From: a virus | Length of the DNA: 64,000 bases | IMG/VR virus record: IMGVR_UViG_3300044701_004608 | Location: 47,783-111,782 of that record | Strand: one strand, 5' to 3' | Shown here: positions 50,773 through 58,315 of the stretch, in pieces | How the letters are laid out: each line of letters begins with the position of its first letter | Position numbering within the stretch: position 1 is the first letter of the stretch | Notes under the pieces: generated by a model | Database searches by the model: none | Seen by the model: the letters and a program-made list of their open reading frames with translations, nothing else | Told to the model about the DNA's origin: nothing | Position numbers and translations under genes: made by a program

Positions 50773-50801
50773 ATTTTAGCAAAATGGGAATTTCGGGTCA
50801 A
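50773..50801 (-). promoter_or_regulatory. Early-type promoter, TTCCCATTT family (50.7 kb gene)
   Basis: TTGACC (50796-50801), 17-base spacer with TTCCCATTT, TAAAAT (50773-50778); leader GACATATAGTAAAA. Confidence 0.8.
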
Positions 50802-50811
50802 CCATTATTTT

Positions 50812-50850
50812 GTGGCAAAAAAGCCACAAAAAACCCCGCTATCTGCGGGG
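50812..50850 (-). terminator. Double hairpin terminator
   Basis: CCCCGC/GCGGGG stem, T6 on the minus strand, then GTGGC/GCCAC with a T6 loop, directly after the stop at 50839. Confidence 0.85.
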
Positions 50851-51051
50851 TTCTAGTGCTTGTAGGCTCTGGCGTTTTTGCTCACGCTGTAAGTGATGCC
50901 GATACTCGCGGCGCAACCACCAGCGGAACTTTTGGAAATACTCCCGTTCGCTCAACACCGGTTCGGCCAGAGAGAAATGCTCCTCGCAGTTCTCTACCCA
51001 AAGGTTGTGTACCCAACCGCGGAATGGTCCCCAGGGCCGGGTGCTACTCAT
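50839..51051 (-). CDS. Small basic hypothetical protein
   Basis: 70 residues, Trp- and Arg-rich (RPWGPFRGWVHNLWVENCEE, FRWWLRREYRHHLQREQKRQ). The ATG overlaps the upstream stop as ATGA. A terminator overlaps its 3' end. No domain recognised. Confidence 0.72.
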   Translation of the reverse strand: MSSTRPWGPFRGWVHNLWVENCEEHFSLAEPVLSEREYFQKFRWWLRREYRHHLQREQKRQSLQALEPRR

Positions 51052-51200
51052 TCTTCTTTGCCCCGGGGGTCTAGATATTGCTTGAGTGCCCGCATGGCCT
51101 TGCGGGCGGTGTCAAACACGAATTCTTGATCTTCATCTTCCATATGCACCACTAGGATGAAGCCATTAGCCGCTTTGCGGATTTCGATCGATTCAAACAT
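51048..51200 (-). CDS. 50-residue protein
   Basis: MFESIEIRKAANGFILVVHM, then EDQEFVFDTARKAMRALKQY: a small alpha/beta peptide. Its stop overlaps the next ATG as ATGA. A promoter with a perfect -35 lies 33-61 bases upstream. Confidence 0.75.
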   Translation of the reverse strand: MFESIEIRKAANGFILVVHMEDEDQEFVFDTARKAMRALKQYLDPRGKEE

Positions 51201-51232
51201 CACTTTACCTCACTTTGATTGACGATAGTGAT

Positions 51233-51261
51233 ATGTTAGCAGGTCTAGACTTTGTTGTCAA
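51233..51261 (-). promoter_or_regulatory. Consensus-like sigma70 promoter
   Basis: TTGACA (51256-51261), 17-base spacer, TAACAT (51233-51238). Drives 51200 leftward. Confidence 0.75.
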
Positions 51262-51268
51262 TGACATA

Positions 51269-52432
51269 TCATTCCAAAAAGTATGGTGGCGAGATCATAC
51301 CTTTGAGTCCTGCTTCGATATTGTTAGTGTTCTGATACCAATATTTGTCAAGGCTAGCTAGATGTTCTGTTAACCGTTGGAAAGGTTGATCGAAGATGAC
51401 GTCTTTCCTCCAATATTCATCACGTAGACTACGCAATACGCTCATTGGTTTGCCCATGCTGAACGTATATGGATTAAAGCCTGGATAGATCAGCCAATTC
51501 AATATCTCACGATAACTGAGTCCGTCGCTGGTTCCTGGCTTGCAAAAAGTCTCCTCGATCATCGGTATACGGATTCGTCGATTATCGTCACGTATGTCCT
51601 CGTTGATCTGCATGATCTCTCGATTCTTTTTAAGGAACCTCATCAGGACATGTCCTTGCTTACAAATTAAATCACAAGATTCAGGCGCCCAATAAAATAA
51701 TTCATCATGTTCCCAGTCTCGAGCTAGTATCTGTGTCCGTATGCTCGGTCCAGTGTCAATCATGTCAACGAAACGAATACAATATTTTCCATCGACGATA
51801 TAAATTCGTGGCTTTTCTATACCAAATATAAACGCATGTGTCAATGACTGTTCGGCCAGTCGAAGATAGTCGGGATCTGACTCTCTCACGAAACCCAGCG
51901 CAAGATGAGTGATTCCAAACGCCGAATTAGTCCAATATGCTAGATTATTTTGAAGGGATGGGTTCAACAGTATTTTATAAACGATGTCGCTAAGATCGAT
52001 CACTTTGTGTTTGAAAGATACTCCACGCTTTTTGAGTTCTTCTAACTTAGGATAGCTGACTTGGTATTGTTCGGCATGGAAAAAATTGTCCCGGCGCGGA
52101 TCTAGTGCGTGGAAGTTGTAAGTGACGATCTCATCTATCTTCAACCCATTGTCGACGAATGTGTTGACTATGTTACCCGAGTCGGCACCGCCACTGTAGA
52201 AGATCGAAACGTAGTCGTACTTTTCTCTGATCTCTTTCGCCCGGCGAGCATAAAGGTCTTCCAATGATTCGGTGGGCTCGACACGCCAGTTGTATGATTT
52301 AAAAACCTCTTCATTGAAATGCCAATGGGGATGTATCCCGGTCCTGGCATGCGCTTCGATGGCTTCGACCTTGCTGTAGGTTTTAAATTCCCCCACACGA
52401 TAGTAGCCGAGTTTATCTTTTTCTGGATTCAT
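51269..52432 (-). CDS. PP-loop (SGGxDS) ATP-pyrophosphatase-like enzyme (copy A)
   Basis: 387 residues from the ATG at 52432. The PP-loop YDYVSIFYSGGADSGNIVNT (SGGADS 80-85) is preceded by NPEKDKLGYYRVGEFKTYSK. The second half has WEHDELFYWAPESCDLICKQ, H and R residues conserved in copy B, and no glutaminase domain. PP-loop enzymes adenylate a carbonyl or amide for amidation, thiolation or ring closure. It is divergent from the 2OG oxygenase and SDR genes; the product is unknown. Confidence 0.82.
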   Translation of the reverse strand: MNPEKDKLGYYRVGEFKTYSKVEAIEAHARTGIHPHWHFNEEVFKSYNWRVEPTESLEDLYARRAKEIREKYDYVSIFYSGGADSGNIVNTFVDNGLKIDEIVTYNFHALDPRRDNFFHAEQYQVSYPKLEELKKRGVSFKHKVIDLSDIVYKILLNPSLQNNLAYWTNSAFGITHLALGFVRESDPDYLRLAEQSLTHAFIFGIEKPRIYIVDGKYCIRFVDMIDTGPSIRTQILARDWEHDELFYWAPESCDLICKQGHVLMRFLKKNREIMQINEDIRDDNRRIRIPMIEETFCKPGTSDGLSYREILNWLIYPGFNPYTFSMGKPMSVLRSLRDEYWRKDVIFDQPFQRLTEHLASLDKYWYQNTNNIEAGLKGMISPPYFLE

Positions 52433-52440
52433 CGTTATAT

Positions 52441-52480
52441 AAGAAAACACCGAGACCGGTCCCTAAACCGACTCGGTGTT
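52441..52480 (-). terminator. Terminator between tRNA-Thr and PP-loop gene
   Basis: AACACCGAG/CTCGGTGTT 9-bp stem, then TTTTC on the minus strand. Confidence 0.6.
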
Positions 52481-52488
52481 GTGTTTGG

Positions 52489-52560
52489 TGCTGGTTGTCG
52501 GATTTGAACTGACGACCTACCGCTTACAAGGCGGTTGCTCTACCCCTGAGCTAAACCAGC
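52489..52560 (-). tRNA. tRNA-Thr (TGT)
   Basis: Standard cloverleaf, acceptor GCTGGTT/AACCAGC, loop CTTGTAA, T-loop TTCAAAT. Discriminator A. The 3' CCA is only partly encoded (CC). Confidence 0.95.
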
Positions 52561-52583
52561 GTTTACTTCAATCAAGTTATATT

Positions 52584-52766
52584 TTAGCCTAAGCCGACGT
52601 TGTTGTCAACTTCTTCGAGCTCTTTAGTGATGTCAATGTCACCGTCTTCAGTGACGATTGTCTCGACTACGTTTTGTTTCTTCTTGCTGAAGATACGATC
52701 GAAGTTGTTGGAGAACTCTTCCTGGCTAACAGAAAAAGGTCTTGGAGAGGATCCTTTGCCTGACAT
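52584..52766 (-). CDS. Small conserved phage protein
   Basis: 60 residues: SGKGSSPRPFSVSQEEFSNN, then FDRIFSKK and an acidic tail (EDGDIDITKELEEVD). AAGGAGATAAG precedes the ATG. Similar short proteins (with a PxPxSVS.EEF..NFD motif) occur in T4-like phages as I recall. Function unknown. Confidence 0.75.
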   Translation of the reverse strand: MSGKGSSPRPFSVSQEEFSNNFDRIFSKKKQNVVETIVTEDGDIDITKELEEVDNNVGLG

Positions 52767-52780
52767 CGTTACTTATCTCC

Positions 52781-53353
52781 TTAATCAAACCAGATATTAT
52801 TATTTACACTCACTTGGAAACTCACACGCACGTTTTCGATGTCTTGTACACCATGTAGGACCATGGTGTTGAGCAGCACCCATTGTCCCAGTGGAAATTG
52901 GACCTTTTCTAGTACGCGGAGCTTGCTGAAATCATTACAGACATCTTGTCGATTCGTCCTCACGATGGGCTTGCCTTCTTCCTCATAGAAGTAAGTAGCG
53001 GTATTTGGGCCGCCGGGCTCGATTAAGTATAGCATGGTAAAATCTCGGGTCAAGTCCGTGTGTGGGCCTTGATGCCGTCCTAGCTTACCGTTTGTGAAGC
53101 TCACTCCACAGTCGAAGCCTTCGGGGTGGATGTTCTCATGCACCCAATCATAGAACTCACGATTGATGTCCAAGCGAGTCTGATACGTGACAGGTTCTTC
53201 TTTACCGTCGATGATGAGCTTGCGGCTCTTATACCAGTCATCAAGATTGTCCTCGGGCTTGTCTGTGTCTACGAACTGTTTCAAATCTAGTGCCGAGTCG
53301 ATGAAATGCTGTGGCACAGGAGGGAGATTTTTTAGTACGACATAAGTGAACAT
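52781..53353 (-). CDS. 2OG-Fe(II) oxygenase-like protein (copy 1)
   Basis: 190 residues. H98-x-D100 (PHTDLTRDFTMLYL) and H167 with R176 (VLHGVQDIENVRVSFQ) are the Fe(II) and 2-oxoglutarate ligands in a jelly roll. FTYVVLKNLPPVPQHF at the start. Same positions as copies 2 and 3, so three paralogues lie within 4 kb. Substrate unknown. Confidence 0.85.
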   Translation of the reverse strand: MFTYVVLKNLPPVPQHFIDSALDLKQFVDTDKPEDNLDDWYKSRKLIIDGKEEPVTYQTRLDINREFYDWVHENIHPEGFDCGVSFTNGKLGRHQGPHTDLTRDFTMLYLIEPGGPNTATYFYEEEGKPIVRTNRQDVCNDFSKLRVLEKVQFPLGQWVLLNTMVLHGVQDIENVRVSFQVSVNNNIWFD

Positions 53354-53364
53354 TTGATTTTCCT

Positions 53365-53646
53365 TTAAAACCAGCCCATAGCTCGGCTGAATCCTAATAT
53401 ATTAGCGGCCACGAAGTAAGCTGTCAATAGCATCGGCCATGCTAACTTCCTGCGATAGTAGGAGATCACAGCACAGATCGATCCAACGAAGAACCCAGGA
53501 TAAACGACTCGCATGTCTGGGGCCGCGGCCGACCATGCCAGTGTCAAGCTCGCTCCTACTGTGAACACGAAGCTAACTATCTCAAGGTAGAACGCTATGC
53601 GATCACTATGATAGCTTTGCTTCCAAAAATTTATGATGGTTTGCAA
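53365..53646 (-). CDS. Small membrane protein
   Basis: 93 residues with three hydrophobic segments at about 17-37, 45-64 and 70-86. It lies just downstream of the start of the divergent block, so it may be expressed separately. Function unknown. Confidence 0.7.
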   Translation of the reverse strand: MQTIINFWKQSYHSDRIAFYLEIVSFVFTVGASLTLAWSAAAPDMRVVYPGFFVGSICAVISYYRRKLAWPMLLTAYFVAANILGFSRAMGWF

Positions 53647-53685
53647 TCTAAGTATCTCATTGTGGGTAGGTATTTTAGTGCCGAT

Positions 53686-53693
53686 AATAAATA
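53686..53693 (+). promoter_or_regulatory. Late promoter-like box, plus strand
   Basis: AATAAATA (7 of 8 to consensus), 25 bases before the ATG at 53718. Confidence 0.4.
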
Positions 53694-53717
53694 CAAAAAA
53701 TAACAGGATTCGGTGCC

Positions 53718-53885
53718 ATGGACTATAAAATTTACATTAACGATCAGCTTTACAAGACGGTTACTACGTCTGACGGTTATAACTATGTTGAAATCATGCA
53801 AGACATCCAGCGTGACAAAGATGCTGGTGAATTGAATGCTTTTGGTATCAATGCCGGAATGTCTGTCAAAGTCGAACAACAGTAA
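53718..53885 (+). CDS. Small conserved phage protein
   Basis: 55 residues: MDYKIYINDQLYKTVTTSDG, YNYVEIMQDIQRDKDAGELN, FGINAGMSVKVE. A small beta-hairpin plus helix protein, widespread in T4-like aquatic phages as I recall. AGGAT lies upstream. The minus-strand open frame here is its shadow. Confidence 0.75.
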   Translation: MDYKIYINDQLYKTVTTSDGYNYVEIMQDIQRDKDAGELNAFGINAGMSVKVEQQ

Positions 53886-53912
53886 TCTACTACTTTTATT
53901 TAGCATTTCGAG

Positions 53913-53938
53913 TTTGGTTGGGAATTATCCCAGCCAAA
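53913..53938 (+). terminator. Hairpin terminator of 53.7 kb gene
   Basis: TTTGGTTGGGA/TCCCAGCCAAA 11-bp stem with one wobble pair and a 4-base loop; no long T-run follows. Confidence 0.45.
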
Positions 53939-53941
53939 TTC

Positions 53942-53962
53942 ATAACGATTAAATATCGTTAT
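53942..53962. promoter_or_regulatory. Late-type box in an 8-bp inverted repeat
   Basis: ATAACGAT and ATCGTTAT form an 8-bp inverted repeat with TAAAT as the loop; the TTAAATATC box lies at 53949-53957. It precedes the plus-strand 2OG oxygenase gene. Confidence 0.5.
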
Positions 53963-53985
53963 ATCCTTCAAATTTAAAATCACCA

Positions 53986-54561
53986 ATGGAAAAAAATTTC
54001 ACCTATAGGTTACTTCCTGACCTTCCTGCTCCTCCAAAAGCCCTCATCGATCAGATCGATCGTTCTTTTCGCCCCGAGGTCAATGATATTGGGGCCATGG
54101 GGAAACGGACTTTAACAAACTGGAACGGAAATTATACAGGCCCGGCGACAAGAAATATAAGGCGCCAGTTCAATGAAGAATACTTGGAATGGGTCCGAAC
54201 GCATATTACCCCTAATTTCCAGAACGCCAGTCTTATGTATTGCTGGGGTTCAAAAGATATTCCTAGCACCGGGGCACATACCGACTATACAAGAGATTAT
54301 GTATTACTCTATAATCTTTCTGTTGGTGGGCCCAATGCAAAGTTGTGCTTTTGGAAACAAGAGGGCCAAGAGCTTATAAGAGACCGCGGGGCAGAAGTCG
54401 GCGAATTTGAGGGCCTCGACTTAGTTGACAGCATCATCGGTCCCGAAAACGTGTGGTATCTTACCAATACAAGAATACTCCACAGCACAGAAAACGTAGA
54501 TAGCCTCAGGCTCAATCTACAAGTAAGTTTCGACACAAAACTTCCCAAGGAAATATTATGA
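53986..54561 (+). CDS. 2OG-Fe(II) oxygenase-like protein (copy 2)
   Basis: 191 residues. Ligands H98-x-D100 (GAHTDYTRDYVLLYN), H166 and R175 (ILHSTENVDSLRLNLQVSF). N-terminus KNFTYRLLPDLPAPPKAL matches copy 3. The stop overlaps the SDR ATG (ATGA), so the two are one transcript. Modest clear ribosome site. Substrate unknown, but linkage to an SDR and a PP-loop enzyme suggests a modification pathway. Confidence 0.87.
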   Translation: MEKNFTYRLLPDLPAPPKALIDQIDRSFRPEVNDIGAMGKRTLTNWNGNYTGPATRNIRRQFNEEYLEWVRTHITPNFQNASLMYCWGSKDIPSTGAHTDYTRDYVLLYNLSVGGPNAKLCFWKQEGQELIRDRGAEVGEFEGLDLVDSIIGPENVWYLTNTRILHSTENVDSLRLNLQVSFDTKLPKEIL

Positions 54562-55109
54562 AAGTCGGTATAACCGGTTCGACATGGGGCATTGGCGCTT
54601 CGATAAGAGAACGACTCGAAGAACTAGGACACGAAGTCCAGGACTTCAGCCGTAGCGGAGGTTGGGATATTTCTGATCCCGGGACTCGTAAACGCATCGT
54701 GGAAGCACTCGCCGACTGCGACATGTTCGTCAACAACGCACACTCGGGGTTCGCACAAGTAGAGATGTTGTTTGAAGCACAAGAAGCCTGGCGTGGCCAA
54801 AAGAAACTCATAGTCAACATCGGTTCCAGCATCACCATGCGCTGGGATACCAAGAATCGAGACAGCAGATATCGCAACGAAAAGCTGGCCTTAGACGATG
54901 CTTGTGAATTCCTATGGAATCGTGATGCTTGGCCTCACATCATGCTGTTCAAACCCTGTGCCACTGACACCGCTCGCATGGCACACTGGTCGGGTGCCAA
55001 GGTAGATCCCGCAGACATCGCGGACTTCCTGGTCTATTGCGCTGGCCAAAAAAAATTCAGGATACAACAGGTTGGCATAGCCATCAATCCTGCTGATCCT
55101 GAAGAATAA
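54558..55109 (+). CDS. Short-chain dehydrogenase/reductase
   Basis: 183 residues, shorter than the usual 230-250. The nucleotide loop TGSTWGIG (6-13), NNAHSG and catalytic Tyr105 with Lys109 (RYRNEKLALD) plus Ser91 upstream give the classical SDR set. It is nested between the 2OG copy 2 and the PP-loop copy B genes. Lack of the C-terminal part may mean a restricted substrate pocket. Confidence 0.88.
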   Translation: MKVGITGSTWGIGASIRERLEELGHEVQDFSRSGGWDISDPGTRKRIVEALADCDMFVNNAHSGFAQVEMLFEAQEAWRGQKKLIVNIGSSITMRWDTKNRDSRYRNEKLALDDACEFLWNRDAWPHIMLFKPCATDTARMAHWSGAKVDPADIADFLVYCAGQKKFRIQQVGIAINPADPEE

Positions 55110-55134
55110 AAATTCTATCTGACATCATTCAATT

Positions 55135-56394
55135 ATGACCGACATCACTAATCCCAAAGATAAATTTGGTTATCATACCATGGGAGATCTCAGAGTCTAC
55201 AATAAAATCGAGACTATTAAACCACCGTTTCAACTTAATTCCAAAGATAAATTTGGGTATTATACTGTAGACGATTTCAAAACCTATAGTAAAATCGAGG
55301 CCGTTGAAACCGCCGATCGAACGAAACGACTTGTTAAATGGCATTTTAACGATTTCGAATATTCCAATTACAATTGGAAGATTGAGCCAACAGAGACATT
55401 AGATGAACTGTACGCTCGCCGGGCATGGCAGATACGGAAAGACTATGATTATGTAGTGATTTTATACAGCGGCGGTATCGACTCACAGAACATCGTTGAC
55501 ACATTTATCAAAAATAACATACCCATCGACGAGTTGGCTACCTTAGACTATCATCAACTCGACCCTCGTCCCGATAGCCATTTCCATGCCGAGCATACTT
55601 ATGTCACTTATCCGGCAATCAAGATGCTTAAAGACAAAGGAATAAGATTCCGACATCGTGCGATCGACCTTTCTGAAATATCAAGAGATGTCTTACTAGA
55701 TCCCAAATGGGATGCGGATCGACCATACTATGGAAATACACATTCCTCTGTGATGCACATATCAAAAACTTATATACGAGAGAGAACTAAAGATTACATG
55801 GATATCATTGATTCCGGGAAAAAACTAGTTCTCGTATGGGGGTGTGATAAACCACGCCTCAAAATTGGATCTGCAGGAAATCTAGAGGTTGAGTTTGTCG
55901 ATACAGTAGGATCGGCTGTTGGTATACGAACTCAGATGTTGAATCGAGAATGGGAACACGACGAATGCTTTTATTGGGCCCCCGAGACTTGTGACATAAT
56001 CTGTAAACAGATACATATACTTAAACGATTCATCCAAACCAATCAGTTTTTTTCCCTTGTTCCAAAATTGTTATTAGACGATAAGATCGATGACCCTGTG
56101 TTATTAAAGTTCCTCGGTGATCGAGGCATCAACAAAGGGTTAGTATACCGAAACATATTAAACTGGCTGATATATACAAATTTCAACTGGGGCATGTTTA
56201 GTACCGGAAAACCACCACTAACGATAGCCAATGTATATAGCCCCAGGGACGAATGCTGGCACAAAGACATAGTTTTTCGCAGACAGTCCGACTTGGTCGC
56301 TCAGTATTATCATACTATCGGAAAACACTGGCTCAGGAATCCCGATACCCCTGCTGCTGGAATGAAAATATTTGGAATCAGATATCCAATCTGA
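55135..56394 (+). CDS. PP-loop (SGGxDS) ATP-pyrophosphatase-like enzyme (copy B)
   Basis: 419 residues. SGGIDS at 112-117; WEHDECFYWAPETCDIICKQ and FGIEKPR-type loop matched by VWGCDKPRLKI. The N-terminus carries a tandem duplication of the segment before the PP-loop (residues 8-28 and 37-57: KDKFGYHTMGDLRVYNKIE and KDKFGYYTVDDFKTYSKIE), present once in copy A. Probably activates a carbonyl with ATP. Confidence 0.83.
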   Translation: MTDITNPKDKFGYHTMGDLRVYNKIETIKPPFQLNSKDKFGYYTVDDFKTYSKIEAVETADRTKRLVKWHFNDFEYSNYNWKIEPTETLDELYARRAWQIRKDYDYVVILYSGGIDSQNIVDTFIKNNIPIDELATLDYHQLDPRPDSHFHAEHTYVTYPAIKMLKDKGIRFRHRAIDLSEISRDVLLDPKWDADRPYYGNTHSSVMHISKTYIRERTKDYMDIIDSGKKLVLVWGCDKPRLKIGSAGNLEVEFVDTVGSAVGIRTQMLNREWEHDECFYWAPETCDIICKQIHILKRFIQTNQFFSLVPKLLLDDKIDDPVLLKFLGDRGINKGLVYRNILNWLIYTNFNWGMFSTGKPPLTIANVYSPRDECWHKDIVFRRQSDLVAQYYHTIGKHWLRNPDTPAAGMKIFGIRYPI

Positions 56395-56406
56395 CCAAAA
56401 AGAAGG

Positions 56407-56415
56407 TTAAATATC
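56407..56415 (+). promoter_or_regulatory. Late promoter-like box, plus strand
   Basis: TTAAATATC, ending 3 bases before the ATG at 56419, so the transcript would be leaderless. Confidence 0.35.
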
Positions 56416-56418
56416 TAT

Positions 56419-57012
56419 ATGAATGAAAAAAATTGGTTGTTTAAAAAAGTTTCCTTGCCACATGTCCCCGAGTATCTAATAGAAATGGCCAGCGAAGAGT
56501 CTGCGCCCGGCATCGGAGACCAAGGCGGAATATACTCAACTCCATACCAACTCGATGGTTGGAAAGGACAATCCTATGCAGCTCCTAGAATAGTGCGGAA
56601 GTCATTCGATGAGAGATTCACTGAATGGGTAAAAGAAAATATCACAGAAAACTTCCAAATTGCAGGAATCATGGTGTGCGAAGGAACACCGGATACGCCG
56701 AGCACCGGAGCACACTCTGATCTCACTAGAGATTTCGCATTGATCTACACGGCTACTCCAGGTGGCGATCACACAGACATTTCATTCTGGAAAGAAGAAA
56801 ATAATCCTGTGTGGAGAGGGAGGGGAGTGCGAGTATCTGATTTTAGCTCTCTTGAGTTTGTCGAATCATTCCCAACGCCGGTAAGGCATTGGTATCTTCT
56901 TAATGTAGGCGTACTACATAGCGTAGAAAATTTATCTGGCAAGAGAGTCAATTTTCAAGTCAGCTTCGAGGGAGAGCTCCCCGAAGAAATACAAAATCTG
57001 TTGACGTCTTAA
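56419..57012 (+). CDS. 2OG-Fe(II) oxygenase-like protein (copy 3)
   Basis: 197 residues. Ligands H99-x-D101 (GAHSDLTRDFALIYT), H167, R176 (VLHSVENLSGKRVNFQVSF). Same length and motif order as copy 2 (about 45% identical by eye). Last gene of the divergent plus-strand operon. It ends just before tRNA-Leu. Confidence 0.85.
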   Translation: MNEKNWLFKKVSLPHVPEYLIEMASEESAPGIGDQGGIYSTPYQLDGWKGQSYAAPRIVRKSFDERFTEWVKENITENFQIAGIMVCEGTPDTPSTGAHSDLTRDFALIYTATPGGDHTDISFWKEENNPVWRGRGVRVSDFSSLEFVESFPTPVRHWYLLNVGVLHSVENLSGKRVNFQVSFEGELPEEIQNLLTS

Positions 57013-57019
57013 TTTTTGG

Positions 57020-57101
57020 TGCCTCGGGCCGGACTCGAACCGGCACACCTTGCGGCGAGGGATTTTAAGTCCCTTGTGTCTACCTATTTCACCACCGAGG
57101 C
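57020..57101 (-). tRNA. tRNA-Leu (TAA)
   Basis: Class II with long variable arm (CTCGCCGCAAGG region), anticodon loop CTTAAAA. Acceptor GCCTCGG/CCGAGGC. Confidence 0.95.
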
Positions 57102-57111
57102 GCCTTTCAAT

Positions 57112-57717
57112 TTACATACACGGCCCATTGCCGTTGCGGAAACCCACTACCCCACCTTCCTCTTCGATTCTTTTGATCACATCTTCAAAAAGGATGGGGG
57201 CGAAATCGGGTGTCTGTTCCACGCACACACAATGGTAACGAGTATCAATCTCGTTTGAGTATAGCACTTCGCCTGTTCTAGCGTCAACTCCTCTGGCTTT
57301 CATAACACGGTTGGCATGTAAGTGCCCATGGATGTTCACACCAAAACGGCCAAGGCTTGCTTCATGGACGGGAATATGGCTGAGTATCATTCCGTTCATC
57401 ACATGGTAAGCACGAAGTTCACGGAAATACTGACCGTATTCGACGTCACGGAAGATGTCATGATTGCCGCGGATAAGAACTTTGTCACCGTTGAGGCGGC
57501 TGAGCGTTTGCAATGCTCGTCTATTGATAACGACATCGCCTAGGTGATAGACTTTGTCGTTGGGCCTCACACGGGCGTTCCACGCGGCAATCATGGCTTC
57601 GTCCATTTCATCCGGGTCGTCCCAGGGACGCAGTTTGGTCACACCATCATTGCGTGTAAAGCGACATACGCCTGCGTGACCGAAGTGCGTGTCGCTGACT
57701 AAAAATACTGCGGGCAT
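57112..57717 (-). CDS. Calcineurin-like metallophosphatase
   Basis: 201 residues. Motifs DTHFGH (9-14), GDVVINR, GNHD, and HIPVHE..GVNIHGHLH give the binuclear metal site. Family members cleave phosphodiesters or phosphomonoesters of nucleic acids or proteins. It ends just before tRNA-Leu. With the neighbouring tyrosine phosphatase it makes a two-phosphatase pair in the tRNA region. Confidence 0.92.
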   Translation of the reverse strand: MPAVFLVSDTHFGHAGVCRFTRNDGVTKLRPWDDPDEMDEAMIAAWNARVRPNDKVYHLGDVVINRRALQTLSRLNGDKVLIRGNHDIFRDVEYGQYFRELRAYHVMNGMILSHIPVHEASLGRFGVNIHGHLHANRVMKARGVDARTGEVLYSNEIDTRYHCVCVEQTPDFAPILFEDVIKRIEEEGGVVGFRNGNGPCM

Positions 57718-57731
57718 AGTCTCCTCCTTTC

Positions 57732-58295
57732 TTAAACGTCTTCGTTGTTATTAAAACGATACTTACGTCTCGCGTCAGCAAGTGTAAACACCTTTTCGTT
57801 ATCGTTAGTCCAATCTTCTGCTAAAGGAACCCCATTGATTGAATGAGGCTCCTGTTCGTCGTAGGTCCAACCTAGCGACTTCATCATCAGATGCTTGACT
57901 AATAAGTTAGGACTGCGGAATACTTCTGTGTCGTTGAAGCCCATCATCACCCCTACTTCGCAGACAGCGCCACTACGGCAAACACCTGCGTGACAATGTA
58001 CTACAACATTCATCCTCTTGTCTAGTGCGTGTTGTAACAATCGTACAAGTTGCTCTGCCTGCGCTTCGGTGATTGCAAATTCACTAACGTCAGACCACTC
58101 GCCTTCACCGTTGTTAGTCAAGCCGTCGGCTTCTACGTCAAGGAACTCGAATTGATGGATTTCTTTGAACTGCTTTAGCGGAATAGGAAACTCGTATGCT
58201 GGATCGACGATCTGTATCAGCATAGAATTTTCTCCAGCTTCGAAGTGACGAGCAGACTTGATATCGCTCATCGATACGTTTTGGATCCAAGGCAT
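57732..58295 (-). CDS. Cys-based protein tyrosine phosphatase
   Basis: 187 residues. VVVHCHAGVCRSGAVCEVGV carries the HCx5R signature with nucleophile C101, R107 and S108. The rest is a compact DSP-like fold with a WxxD helix upstream. May counter host kinase signalling or act on phosphoinositide-like or RNA substrates; the family includes both protein and RNA phosphatases. Confidence 0.88.
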   Translation of the reverse strand: MPWIQNVSMSDIKSARHFEAGENSMLIQIVDPAYEFPIPLKQFKEIHQFEFLDVEADGLTNNGEGEWSDVSEFAITEAQAEQLVRLLQHALDKRMNVVVHCHAGVCRSGAVCEVGVMMGFNDTEVFRSPNLLVKHLMMKSLGWTYDEQEPHSINGVPLAEDWTNDNEKVFTLADARRKYRFNNNEDV

Positions 58296-58315
58296 GATTT
58301 ACTCCTGATTGTTGG

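Noticed and set aside
53631-53906. Minus-strand open frame of 91 codons
   Set aside because: It is the shadow of the plus-strand 55-residue gene (53718-53885), which has a ribosome site and recognisable sequence.
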